Shown piece after piece: positions 12,961-25,800 of a stretch of DNA of 64,000 nt. How positions within the stretch are numbered: the first letter of the stretch is position 1; each line of letters opens with the position of its first letter. The stretch is taken from assembly GCA_965153455.1 (NCBI GenBank), contig OZ234500.1, forward strand, positions 744,001 through 808,000, written 5' to 3'. Below the pieces are notes generated by a model. That model was not told the origin of the DNA, did no database searches, and was given only the letters and a program-made list of their open reading frames with translations. The stretch comes from Sphagnum compactum. Taxonomy: Eukaryota; Bryophyta; Sphagnopsida; Sphagnales. The translations under genes and the position numbers were made by a program.

Positions 12961-15900
12961 GTGCAATTCAAAATGTTTCATTTAAGATTTAAAATTTATA
13001 TCATGAACTTGTTATAATTGTGGATGTGGATGTGGTCAATGAGTCATTTTATGATTTTGTAGATGAATATTTGAATGAAACATCTATTGAACATTCATTA
13101 GTTGAAAAGTTGTTTGAACCCATTGTTTCAAATGTCAAGTTGATGATAATGCATAGGGGCATGACCTAGGTTTGTGTCGAAACTAGGTTTCATTGTAAGG
13201 TGGATACTTGCATAGTGTGTAATGTGATGAAGTGGTTTCTTTGACTACACTTGAAGAGGGTGCACCACCTTTGGATGGAGATGGGTAGATACAAATAGCC
13301 TTCAATACACCAAAAGGCCAAAACAAACTAGGATCATGAGGTAATGAATGCTTTCATACACAATTGTCATGTAAAGGAAAAACAAGAAATAAACTCTTAA
13401 TCACACAACATGCAAAATTGCAACCAAATACAACTTCTTCAAGTTAAAAACATGCATGACATATGGCCAAAGGTTTACAAACATGCGTTTGTGAAGTTAA
13501 TAGGTGAACGAATGATGGAGATTCTTGGCATCCCTGAATTGGGGTTGGACTTTTATATCCCATGTGTAGCCTTCTCCAAGATGAGAAAGATGATGTCCTT
13601 GTTGTGGCAGTCCAAAGTACAAGTTGCCTACATTAAACGCTTGTTGAAATACATGGGTCCCAAAGTGTGTGACACACAAAACCATCCAAGGTAGCATGTG
13701 GCTCATGATAATGGAAGAAGTGACCAAATACCATGAATAAAAAATGATTCATGGGGCTGGTAAGTGTACAAAAACATTCCTATTTTAAAAAATTCAAGTC
13801 TTCATGTCTTTTACAAAAAAAAATTTCATGGAACAAGCTTTGTGGCACCACATAGGAGGTGTTGTGGTGGAGGTGGTTTTGATCATGTTGAAGGATCACC
13901 AACTTTATATGCACTAACATGCATTAAAGGTTGTTCGGTTTGTAGCCACAAATTGTGCAACCCATGACATAAGTGATGAAGACAATAATTCTAAAGAGGG
14001 TTATTTCTTTGTAGGAAAATAGCATGCACCATCGCTAAATGGAAAAATAGAACAACAAATTAAGCAATGTCATTGACTTTGTTATAATACATTTGAATTT
14101 GGAAAATAACAAAAGTATTGCATAAACCCTTGCCATATTCTATTATACTTTAAAAATACTAATGAGAATATTGTAAAATCTCTTCCAATGGAAAAAGTGT
14201 TACAATTTGCAAAACTATGAATGCAATGCATGCCTTTAACCCTTCTACCACTTTCAATTACAATAGGAAAATTATGAGAGCATTACACACTCTTTGTTTT
14301 TCTATTAGTTGAGATTATAATTTACATACCAATGTGGATATTACATTTTGCAAACTACTCATTGTTTAATTGGGTATGCTAATTGGTAATTTGTGAATAT
14401 ACCTAAAATTAAGTATTACAATGTGCCTTTTTCACCTATTGCAATACATGCAATTGGGGTTAACTTTTATGATCATCAAATGCGACTAGATAGCTTTTAA
14501 AAGTCAAAAACAAAGTTGGTTTTGCAGTACTTGCATGTTTGGACAACAACATTAATGGCCACTTTAGACAAAGGTCCAAAGAACAAGGTCCAATGAAATC
14601 AAGCATTCCTATTGGTCAAAAGTTTTGAATTGGTCCCAAGGCCTTTAGATAAAGGTCTAGACCAATACAAATCAAATTGTGATTTAGTTTACATGGCATC
14701 ATTTTGGAAGGAAAACCAATTGGTCAAGACTAGAAAAAGAACTTAAAGGAGAGCTCATGGTTTGGAGAACCAAGATGTAAGCTAGGGTACAAGGTTGCTC
14801 ATTTTTTGTTATTTTGTTTTTTTCCATTGTTTTTTTAACCTTTGTTGTCCAATTTTTATGAGAATGAAAGACATGTTTTATATTGGAGACATTGTTGAGA
14901 GCACATTAGCTCCCTCATTTTTGACCAATTCTAGAGTTGACATGGTTGGTTTTGTGGATCATGACAAGGTGGTTACCACAAAGAATGCATTTTCAAAATA
15001 AAAAAGAAAAAAAATCATGAAAAAAAAAATCAAAAAAAGAAAAGGGTTCAAGCATGATTGGGGTACCCCTTTTGAAATACTAAAAATTCATTCCTAGGAT
15101 TCTCAAATTCAACTTTTTCTTCATATTTCCTATGACTTGTTTTAAATTCGCCTTTTTTTCCCATGTCAAATGAAATAATTTTGTTTCAAATTTTATATAG
15201 GCATTTAGAATATCTATTGTTTTCACTTATGAAAGTAAGAATAGTAAAATTTATCAAATGTGAACCATGTTTTATCGATGGCCCAAAATTCCCAAAATTT
15301 TCACTTTTTGAAACTTTTTACATTGCAATAGGGCATTTGGTTTTTTGTCACACTCATATTTTTTATATATTGTAATACCTAAGGTGTTTGTAAGAAAAAC
15401 CCAAGGGCAAAAGAATTTGTTTAGACATTCTTTATGAGTCTTCGAACTTTTGGTTTTTTAAGAGACAAAGTTCTATATTTTTTTCAAGACTTAGAAAGAA
15501 TCTTGAAACTTGTTCAAATTTGACATGTTATGCTGAAATAGTACCTTAGTTGTCGCAATTCCAACATTAGGTTCGTAACTAAGTGTGGAGTGCAAAGGCC
15601 CATGAAGTCAAGAGAATGTGTTTATGTGTGAAACATATTTTCACAAATGGGGGAGAGTGCAAGGGATGGAACCCAATGACCTCCAAGTGCACTCTCACTT
15701 TGGGAGTTGTATTCATGCGAGAACGCAAATGTTCAAAGTTTTCGTTGGAAAAGGCAAAAAAACACCAAATTGGGCCCCTAGGACACCATTAGAAAAGTCT
15801 TGAAGCATAGATGTTTAAAGTGCCCTCACATTATTCATTTAAACCTGATTTGCCTAAGTTATGATCAAAAGAAAGGGCGAGAGTCAAATTGGGAATTTGA

Positions 15901-17115
15901 CTCTTGATCATAAACCCTTTGAAAGCAAGGGTCAAATAAACTTTGATTGGGGTGTATTATACATCGTTGGAAAGATATTTTTGAGGGCTATAAGACATTG
16001 CCCTCTTATTTTCAAAATACATTTGATTTGAGAAATATATGAACATCCAAATTTCTGGGACAACAAAAGTCCCAATTTTGGAACTCTCATTTGGGAGTCC
16101 TGGGGAAAAGTGACATTTGGATGTAATCTTCGTAGAGAAGCACATAATATACTATGAGGAAGGGAATGGTGCCTCTTCCCAAAGGTTGTGAGCTATATAA
16201 AACTTGTGTGTGAGGTTGCCCCTACCAAGTCCATTGCACCACTTCCATTCAACTTGCACTAACTACCTTCTTTCCTTGGTTCTATAGGTTGATCTCATTT
16301 TGAACTTTTGCTTATGAGTTCATCCTAGTCCCATCTTGGAGCTCTAGCACACCTTCCTACCTTTAAAGTGTTACAAGTTAGGGATCATGCCCCAATTCTC
16401 TTCTTTTTTTGTTGTTTTGTTTTGGAACCCACATTTGAATCCCTTAAGGAGTTTGGGGGTGCATCATTAGTAATGTATCTATCCATGAAAAAAATCAAAC
16501 TTTCGATATGAATGTGCCATTAAATTACAACAACATGTTTAAGCGAAGGGGTCCACTAGATATAAAAAAAGTCGACCTTTTTGGTACCCCAACCATGTTC
16601 TGACCCAAAGATAAAAAGTTAACTTAATCTTCTCACATGTGAATCACACATTTTTGATATTGGACTCTTGAATTGGACCTTGAGCCTTTAAACACACTCA
16701 TTGTCAAAAATAATTTAAGGTCCAATTCAAGGTCCAATGTGTTTCAAATTAATCCCTTGGATTTTGGTCCATGACCCAAAGTCTTTATTTACGTACATTT
16801 AATTCAACTTGAACTCTATGAACCAATAATATGTACGAAGGTGTGTGCCCTTGTGGTAAGGCATCCTTTGTGAATACCTTACCCTAAGGTCATTAAATAA
16901 TCCTCAAAATAGTGAAATGAAATAATTGTGAAAATATGAAATTGACATGTTGAAAATCATCATAATCATCATAGGCTACATTCTGAATAATTTTACTACT
17001 CATATCACAATATTATAATAAATGATGGAAAAAATATAATTTCAAATTCTAAAAACGAATTCATTTTTTGAATAAAATAAATTATTCGTTTTGTCAATGT
17101 GGAAACTGACCCTAG
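12961..17115. other. Mostly non-coding; decayed reading-frame traces and one TATA-like site
   Basis: The plus strand at 13017-13170 and the 94-codon frame at 13410-13694 read like protein in places (acidic run with DVVNESFYDFVDEYLNE at 13030-13081). They are broken by stops and match no family I recognise. A TATA-like ctatataaaa at 16191-16200 is followed by a pyrimidine-rich stretch that could be a promoter or an LTR relic, but I found no partner LTR. No other gene is visible. Confidence 0.35.
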
Positions 17116-17117
17116 GC

Positions 17118-17316
17118 TACGGTAGTAGAAAGGTAGGTAGGTGGGGGAGGTAAGTACCTTTTTCTTTTTTTTTGGTTTTTTTCTTTTGCAATATGCTCAG
17201 CTTTTGATAAGGTCGTGAGTAGGTGCAAGTAGGTTGTGTCAAGTAGGTAGGTCGGTAAGTAGGGCTTAAAACCCTAAAAACCCTAAACCTAAACCCTAAA
17301 ACCCTAAACCCTAATT
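17118..17316. repeat. TAGG-type array followed by interstitial telomere-like repeats
   Basis: The words taggtaggtagg, gtaagtacc and gtaggtaggtcggtaagtaggg are followed at 17267-17314 by a run of degenerate plant telomere heptads (accctaaa units of 6-8 bases). An interstitial telomeric tract beside a TAGG array is consistent with a decayed repeat cluster, not a chromosome end, because sequence continues normally on both sides. Confidence 0.8.
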
Positions 17317-19518
17317 GTTCGGTAGGGTCAGCAAGCTAGGTGTAATATATGATGGGATGGACCATTACAAGATTTGTAATTTGACAATTCAGAGAACCAC
17401 GGAATTTTATAATTTGCTAACCCAGACCATTCTGGTTCTTAGTCTGCCTAGAGAAGTAGAAGAATAATCCTAAGAGCTGGTTTGGACTTTCCACAAGAGA
17501 ATGGAGGAAAACCAGCTAGAAAACGAGTGAAGTGGGGGTTTGGATTTCAAAAGTACACTAATAAGAATGATGCTAGAGTGAAGTGATTACAAGTTTGTGA
17601 TTGATGTAACCTTTGTTTGAAAAGAGTGGAACAACAAAGATGGAAAACAATTCCTTGGAAGGTTTGCAGAGTTAATTGAAACTGGTTGTTAGGGGAGATT
17701 GATTAGGATCGAAGGAAGGGGCAGACCTTCAAGGCCTTCATATCTATCTCATGGAGTATTGACTGACACACACATGTAAAAATTGTCAGCTTGTTTGTGC
17801 AAACAACTCTCAACTTTTGGATCCTTGAAGGAAGGAAGAAGGAATCGATTGCCAATTCTTTTTGTTGGTGAAAGATTTTAATAAGAAAGTGTTTTGTGAG
17901 ACTTTCTTGTTTGGAAAGATCTTTTGTACTATTAGAACTTCCTTCAATAGAAATCACCATTATGCACTGTCTGTCCAAATGATTGATTGCCACTTCAGCT
18001 ACAAACAGAAATTCCAGAAAAACGTGGTATAAAAAAAAAGTTGGGTATTTGCAATTAGGTAGTATGAAAGCATCTTCTTCACACATACTTTGCTGCAGCC
18101 AACAACCCAAAAAAAAAAGAGAAGCTGGTAACTTTTTTTGGGTGACTGGGATTCGTTTTGGCTGGGAAGAATTTTCTATTTCTAGAGTTGATTATTCCCA
18201 GGGGAGGAGAGAAAAGAATTTGAGTTTTGTTAATTATAGAGTAGATGATACCCCACCCCATAGGAGATGATAGAAAGATTGGAGTTTTCCAACCTGAAAA
18301 CTTCACTGTTGTTGGCTTGTTGTGTCATCAACCCCACCACTGAACAGTGCTTTGTCATTTGCTTCTCTGATGAGATTGCTTGGTTTGCAGTTAATGGGTT
18401 GTTGCTGATGAGGAGCAGCCAAGTGTTCGCTTGGTTATGGAGCTGAACTGGGCTGTGCCTGTTTTGCAGTGTTTGTCTGACACTGTACTGTGACATGATG
18501 AGCTGGTCTGTGCCCTGCAAGGCTCCAACTCCTCTTGTTCTTAAGGTTGGTTTCTCTGTCTGTTTGTCTGTCTGTCTCTCTCCCCCTCTCTGTCTGTGAT
18601 AATTTGTGTGTGTGTTGGGTGGGTTGTTGAGTTTCAACAATGGTGAGAAAATGCTTGGTCGCAGTATTCAGCGGGTCTACATGTGAAGTTCTAGTTTGAT
18701 GTGCAGTCTGCTTTCTGCAGAGGATTTTTCAATCACAAAAGTTTCTTTTAGCTTTGTGCCACTGTCCATTTGTTTAGGGCTTGGATCTCATTAGGAGATC
18801 TTTCCACAAAATTAGGTTTGCATAGTTCCAATAGGAAAGATGTCCAGAAAAACAATAACAAAAAGCACAAGTCTCAAGTGTCAGGACTTGTCTATTTAAC
18901 TTCATTGTCCAATTTGTCTGTTTCATCTTATCATCCTCCTTGTTGTTTGTTGTTTGTTATAGGAGCTTTTTTCTTGAAGGTAGAAGAAGTTTGTGCGTTT
19001 TTCTTCTTGTTTGCTAAAGAAACCAAGTCTCAAGCTTTCTTTGGTGGTGGCGGTGTAAAACAGATAGAAGAAGAAGAGTGGTGGAAATTCCAAGCAATGA
19101 AGTACAGGTAGTATTGGGTCGATCAGCATTTTGCGCAAAAACCCATCACGGCTGCAAAAACTTCGAGTAAAAGCTTCAAGTGCATTGGTGTATATGCCCA
19201 TGTTTATGGCACTAGGAGCTGTGAGCCAGGAGCCAAATCCTTGCTAATCCACATCTTGTGAGGGTTTCCACAGGCACATAGCCCATGTAATTCTTCCAAC
19301 TTCCACCTGTGGAGAATTCAGTGATCTCAAAGAAAGATTTTGTGGGTGGTTTAGAGGGTTGCTGCTAAAATCACAAACCCCTCTCAATCTTGCAAAATCT
19401 AGGTTTTTCCATCTCCCCATTCTAATGTTTTAAAATTTTTGAACAATCTAGGGTTTTTAAATACTTTTCTTCTATTAGATTATTACTAGATGTCAGAGTT
19501 TGTGTTGATGATCAGCTG
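17317..19518 (+). promoter_or_regulatory. Upstream region of the TPK gene, probable promoter and 5' UTR
   Basis: Base composition rises from AT-rich desert to a more balanced mix at about 17.7 kb. The region has pyrimidine tracts typical of plant leaders (tctgtctgtctgtctctctcccc near 18556-18590) and an aaaaaccctag motif on the minus strand at 19448-19458, close to the start codon. Several 60-140-codon frames on both strands have no recognisable homology and are probably shadows in the leader or introns. The transcription start and any 5'-UTR intron cannot be fixed from sequence. Confidence 0.4.
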
Positions 19519-20903
19519 ATGATCAAAACTGTTTTTCATGGCAGCAAGAGAGTCAAGTGCATCATGACTGACAGTCTCACAAAGGATGATATGGACAAAT
19601 TGCTCATGATATCACGCAATCAAGGCTCAATCTTGGAGCCTTTTCTCTGGAAGGGCAAGAAAGAACCACAGAAGCCAATCAAGGCATCCACAAATGAGTC
19701 ACGGTTATGGCATATTCATAGTGCACCATCGTTGCACATTCTTGATGAGAATAATTGGAGAAGAGAAAAGCCACCATCGCATGGGCCTCCAGGTCCACTT
19801 GCAAAAGACAAAGGTCCTTCGACACTTGTGAAAGCATTGATTGGTCTTGCAAGCTACTTAATTGTTGGTGTTTTTATCTTTTCATTCCTTCATGATGACC
19901 TGGGAGGTGTATCTACCACCACAGTTGTTGATGCCCTCTATTTCGCAATTGTCACACTGACAAGTGTTGGATATGGAGACATCACTCCAAATAGCACCAC
20001 TGCAAAGCTGTTTACATGCGTGTTTGTCTTTATTGGCTTTGGGCTCATTGGTGTGTTGGTTAGTGGAGCAGCAAACTACTTGGTTGAAAAGCAGGAGAGA
20101 ATCTTGGTGCGGAAAGTGTACAACAAGTACAGGTGGCAGGCAGACAAAGTTTCTATTGGAGATGATGGTGTGGTTACTGCCCAATGGAAGGCAATAGTTG
20201 CAGGAGTTATAGTTCTAGTTCTGTTTGTGCTGGGTGTTTTGGCTTTGCACTACTTGGAACACATGAGTTTCATCAATGCTTTCTATTGTGTGTGTGTCAC
20301 AGTCACCACGCTCGGCTATGGTGACCAGAGTTTCAACACAAAAGCTGGCCGTATTTTTGCCATCTTTTGGATTCTATTGAGCACTGTTTGTGTTGCTCAG
20401 TTCTTTTTGTACTTAGCAGAAGTGAGAACTGAAGAACATCAACATGAGATTGCACGCTGGGCCTTGTGCCGGCACACCACACCATCTGATTTGGAAGCTG
20501 CTGATCTTGACGGAAATGGTGTTGTCAGGTAAATTCTCTTCATACTGGTGCGTTGCTAAGTAGGAAAATGTCCACTTCCAAAAATGGCAGCAGTGAAACC
20601 AATCAATGAATTTGGTGGTTGATAGATTTGGATTTTCTCAGTGCGGGAGGGAAGTTGCTCTGGTTGTTGTTTACAGTTGGCTTTGAAACCCTAAAGTTTC
20701 TCTGGGTTGCATGAGGTTGCAGCAAGGCAGAATTCGTGCTCTACAAACTGAAGGAGTGTGGCAAAATCGGACAATCAGATGTGGTTGACTTCCTGAGAGA
20801 GTTTGATGCCCTTGACTATGATCATTCTGGCACCCTTTGTCACTCTGATGTCCTCCTCTCACAGCAATCTGCTGATGCTGAGCAGTCTGCTCCTGCGGCT
20901 TAG
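19519..20903 (+). CDS. TPK: Two-pore potassium channel (TPK/KCO family), two exons
   Basis: Exons 19519-20528 and 20723-20903 join across a 194-bp GT-AG intron to give 396 residues, a normal TPK length. Four membrane segments (about 107-124, 163-183, 224-243, 279-299) enclose two pore loops, both with the K+ filter GYGD (151-154 and 266-269). After TM4 come two EF hands: DLDGNGVVSKAEF (329-341), with the intron inside the loop, and DYDHSGTLCHSD (368-379), which ends in Asp instead of the usual Glu. Family knowledge: TPK dimers give Ca2+-regulated, voltage-independent K+ currents, usually in the vacuolar membrane. The N-terminal 14-3-3 site of Arabidopsis TPK1 is only partly kept: HSAP (67-70) lacks the upstream arginine at the usual spacing. 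The start is the first in-frame ATG. The gene is convergent with the methyltransferase downstream. Confidence 0.95.
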
Positions 20904-22875
20904 TGAGGTAGTCAGTACCTTAAGCACTTTGACAGCATCCCAAAAGTCCTTACAACACATCCTCAACAGTGACATGAAGTCATAGAATGTTGAGGATTTT
21001 GTAGAGTTTCATAGTGTTTGTGCTGATGCATGAGGCCATCAATCTGCAAACAGATGTGCTCCTGAATCTCATTGTTCTTCCACATGGGAAGCAAGTTCAT
21101 ATACGAATAGAATTCCTCAATTTCCAGTGAAGGTTCTGGAGAGCAGTAATGAATTAGCAGCTTGCCAATCTTGGTGACTGTTGATCCTGCAGTCTGGGAT
21201 TATTCTTCAGAGAATTGGGCTGGGAAAACATCAAAGAACCCTATAATAGCAGGAACAAGCATGAAGACTGCTGCTGCTGCTATGCAACACTGTGCCAAGG
21301 AATGAAGAACTTAACAGCTTCAGAAGCTCTGTTGAAGGAGTAGGCCTGAACAATAAGCTGAAGGAGCAAGAGAGTGTGATGACTGCAGGGAGGTCCTCAT
21401 ACTCTTCTGAAATTGAGCTGCAGATAATCCAATCTCCATTCAATCATTGAAAGTTGCAAATTGTTGCAACTTCCTGGGCTTGCTTCTTTTGGCACCCAAG
21501 GGTGGGATTGTTCTTCTTGAGCAGATTCCATGACACTCAGCTCATATATTTTGTCATCTTCACTCAGATAGTACAACGTTGATTCAATTTGCAGTTAATG
21601 TTTTCAACTGCTGAGTATCGAACCCTCCAAAATACAGCCTGCAGACATCCCAATGTAAGCTCCCATGAATGAGACATGCAAGACAATAACAAGTTCATTT
21701 TGGAGCATCTCATCTCCTTGTCCTTTTGTTGCACACCAGAGACCTGTTTCATCAGATGTGACAAGCCCAGTCAGTACAGTGGACAGAAGAGGGCCTGTAT
21801 GTCTGATGGCTGCAGTAGTGCCTTTCTAACTTCAGGCCTTCAATATAGATCATGGGTGGGCAGCACAAAGAGATGATTCATGCTGCATGCGCAGACATTG
21901 GTAAGGGAAAATTGAGGCTTAAAATTCAGCAAGGACTCTTCAGATACTGGATTCACAGCACCAAACAAGAAACCCAAGCAAGAACCAAGTGAAGACACTG
22001 CAACACAGGGCCACTTACCCATTGATGCATATACCAGATGTCACTTTATTGTGATGGAAGCAATTTGGCATCACTTGTTCTCCCAGCATCACTATGTATC
22101 TGATGGGACACAATCTCTGGAGTTGTGAATGCAGGATTCTCAATAATCAGAGGACAATCCTCCCTAATCTTTTGACCTCATTGTTCACTTCAATCCAAGG
22201 TTGTGTCGCAGCTATTTCATCATCCTTCTTTGCCATTGAACATTTGGGCTAAGAAGATTCCAGTTTGTGTTGCAGCAACAAGGATGTCTGATAGGAGCAC
22301 AAAACCTCCCAGCATTTTCAAGGCGATCTTCAATAACTTGTTTTCAAATGTGTTCTCCAATTGCCACAAGTATTCCAATGAATTCTGCCAACAACAAGCA
22401 ACACTCTCCTCAGAGCACACTTCGGTTCACAGGGCATCTTGATCATCATATCCTCTGCCCTTGTGCAGATTGCAAAGCAAGGCCACACATGTAAGCATAG
22501 TGTCCCATGTCAGCAACTGTGCCACCTCTTACAAAGGAGACTGCACCCACTAGCTATACTGCTGAGATCTATATGTCTCAAGGTTAAATCAACCAAGGAC
22601 ATACAACACCGATTGAGCAGCATCTTGACAAACTTCTGCGAAAACAAACATCACATGAGTGACATATTCTATTCATTGAATTTGCAAAACCACAAGGGTA
22701 AGTCTTTCCATCCTTTCTTGACTGATTTGTACAGATGAGAACACAACATTGTTATGTAGTCCAATTTCACATGTTTTAGTGAGGGTAAATTTATTTATCT
22801 GTTGCTCGGTTCCTCTCATCTCATCCTTAACCACGTATGTAATTGAAAACTGAAGTCAAAAGCCAACAGAATTGT
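20904..22875. other. Convergent intergenic region between TPK and the methyltransferase
   Basis: About 2 kb separate the two stop codons. The composition is less AT-rich than the deserts, and several short frames occur on both strands (e.g. 21564-21764 minus, 22220-22420 minus, 22439-22738 plus). None resembles a known protein or splices convincingly. It presumably holds both 3' UTRs and perhaps unrecognised transcribed sequence. Confidence 0.4.
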
Positions 22876-25800
22876 TTAAGCTTCTGGAGTTTGTGCAGTG
22901 CCCAGAATATGAGGGCTAATCAAAGACAGGCCTTTCACCCTCATGCTCTTGACATCCAAGGATGTAAATCCAGCAGCCTCTATAAGTCCAAGTGTATTTC
23001 TGGAAAGGTGACATCCATCCGCCACTAGTTGCTGAACTGGATCTAGTAGATTTTGCCAGAACCTCAGTGTACTGCCATCTGCAGAAAACAGATTGCACAT
23101 CACAAATTTCAACCACTGTATTGTCAAAGAACTTCTTTGTATGCCTTAAAACTTGAAGAAGCCTACTCTGTCATGATTCCCAAATAAGCCTTTTTGTATG
23201 GAGGGATGAACACCCAATTGAGATGCCAATTTGCAAAGCATCTGATGACTGCTCAAATCTTTAGAGATAAGTTTCCATTCCAACAATTTGACCTAATTCA
23301 AATCCCATTTACCCAGAAGGTGTGGTTTAACAAAACCAGCATATGGTCGATGAATTAGATAAAATTGACATGTTACATGACATGTCATGAAGAGTGAGGC
23401 TTTTCCATTAATACTGATATCTCCCCGACTTTTTACAGATACATAGCAACAAGTCCAGTTATGCATAAAATAATGTGGGAGACATTCAGATGACTAGTTG
23501 ATACATACCAGGTGCTGCCACGTGCTCAACAAATAGAAACATTCCACCTGGCTTTAGGACCCTTTGAACCTCTGCACATGAATAAGACACGCACAGATGA
23601 CCATATGCTTGTTCAACATAGTTTATCACCAATACTCTCAACAATAGATTTTTCTTGTGAGCGTGTGGTGCTTCTAACAGTGAACATGGTAGCAAATCCA
23701 CCTTCAAAGAAATAGGAAACTGGTACCTTTGAGAGTGGCAGCAACATCGGACACAGAGCACATTACCAAAGTGCATACTGCTGCATCCATACTTGAATCA
23801 GCCACTGGTAATCCCTCTGCTACCTGTAACTCCCACCTTATATTACTTCATCTCGTGCCTGAAAGGTCCCAAAATTGGAACACATTTCTAAAGCCAGCCC
23901 AATCTGGTATGCATGCACCTTGCATGTATGTTTAAGGTTCTGGTCATGGCGTTTATCACACAAAGCATTCTCCAACTTTCCTAATTGGCTTAAGGATATG
24001 ATGATAGGTGTAGAAAAGTGGCAAACTACATAAGTTCCATTCATACTACACCACAAACTATGGTGCACTTCCCTGTGCCCAATTGAGTAAAGACAGCATG
24101 AAAAATCAAAACACAGCAATTTCAAATCACAGGATTACTAGAGCTGGATATGCTTTTCTCCAAGATTGTACATTTTTTCTGCTAGATTGTTGGAGCACAA
24201 GCCTATGGGTGTGTGCATCTTACTTCCTTGTTGTCAAATGCCAACTGTTATTTAACACCACAAATTCTTCAGCAAATCCTACTAGGCCACAAGATTCAGG
24301 TTACTGACTGAACTATTTGGGAAGTCAATTTTAGCAGAGGAACCAATTGGTAAATACATGGGTGAGATAAAGAGAGAAACTACTGTACCCCATGACGAAA
24401 TTCGAATTGAGATGGTGCTAAGCCAACATCCAAAGCAGCCCGTTCAGCAAATTTGGCCATTCGCTCATTTGGGTCCACACCTATTACTTTTTCTATATGA
24501 GACCGTCCTCCATAGAACTTCAAATTAGGCCCTGTCCCTACGCCCACCTCCACTATAGATCTCACATTGTCATCCAGGTGATCAAAGAGCTGCTTCTTGT
24601 AGCCTGCCATCTTCCCCACTAGCCATGTAACAGTCAGAATAAGCATTCAGGAAAAAAAGAGACTAATAATGTAGGTCTTTCAGACAGCGGAAGAGTAAAA
24701 TGGGGACAAAATTCATGAGAACAATCTTTGGACCTGTTTGCTCACATCTTCACTTGGTGCAGACGTAAGCAAGACTAGGAGCATGGCATGTTTTAACAGG
24801 GAATTCATGATCCAATGATAGCAAGAGCTCTATGCTGAATGATGCCTTTAAGCCAAGAAGCTCCATCCATCAGAAAGATTTCACACCTATATGAGTGGTT
24901 TGTGTTCCTAAATTCTCCTTTTGGAATGTTGCCTGTCCGTACAGTTTTGATGGTGGAAACCCTGCTGCATTGATGGTGTGACAATTTAACACCAGAGAAA
25001 AGAGCATCATCACATTACAGATGAAGAGGGCCAATGACTCACCTCGACCTCATATGACTGCATGCCAACATTCATAACTTGAGCATAGAGTTCTTGGTAC
25101 CACACTGGCCTTCTTGGATGCACCTTCTCCATTATCTCCTACACCCCACCAACAACATCTGCACCTCAAATTGCAGGACTCTCTAATTTCACCACCACTG
25201 CTGTAAACTATACACTTCCTGAAACTGATCAAAGTAAGGATGTAACATTGTCTAGCAATTTCACCACAGATTTGATGACAAAGCTCTATTGTCAAATTGG
25301 AACCAAGGGGAAACTTGTTGTTTGGACATTATTGCATTTGGTGTTCCTGAAACTCCTCTGCAAATACCCAAATGAGAATCAGCATGCTTGAGAAGATGCT
25401 CTGGTTGAGCTTGGACCTCAGTGACCAAATGTTTATATTGACGATGGGATTCCTCCTTGATGGAAAATTGGTTACCACAGCACCTATTATGAGAGCTGTT
25501 GTGGAAATCAAGAAAATAACTCTCATGAAAAAAAACTGCCGACCTTTACCTGCCATGGTACTCAACATTCTGCCTCATCTGGACCTAAGTAGAGGAATCA
25601 GAAACATGTCTCTGCAATTGCAGAGAACACTCCACAAACAACAGTTTGAGTGTAACATCTTCATGATCTGTTCGTTTGTTGCATTTTCAGAAGCAACAAA
25701 CAGGAAGACAGAGTCATGATCATGTGTTGGCCAGCACTCGACTCAATACATATAGCTAATTAAAAACTTTGATAGCTGCGTCCTAGTTGAAATGCAACAA

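Noticed and set aside
13017-13694. Possible decayed protein gene on plus
   Set aside because: Open pieces are interrupted and match no family. The 94-codon ORF lacks supporting splice sites or a conserved motif.
16180-16470. Possible LTR or promoter with a ctatataaaa box
   Set aside because: No second LTR copy, primer-binding site or polypurine tract could be found in the window, so it is mentioned only as a TATA-like site.
17703-18110. 135-codon minus-strand ORF
   Set aside because: Protein-like length but no recognised domain, no splice partner, and it overlaps other open frames in the same region.
18230-18640. 136-codon minus-strand ORF upstream of TPK
   Set aside because: No family resemblance. 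It overlaps pyrimidine-rich leader-like sequence of the TPK gene on the other strand, so chance openness is more likely.
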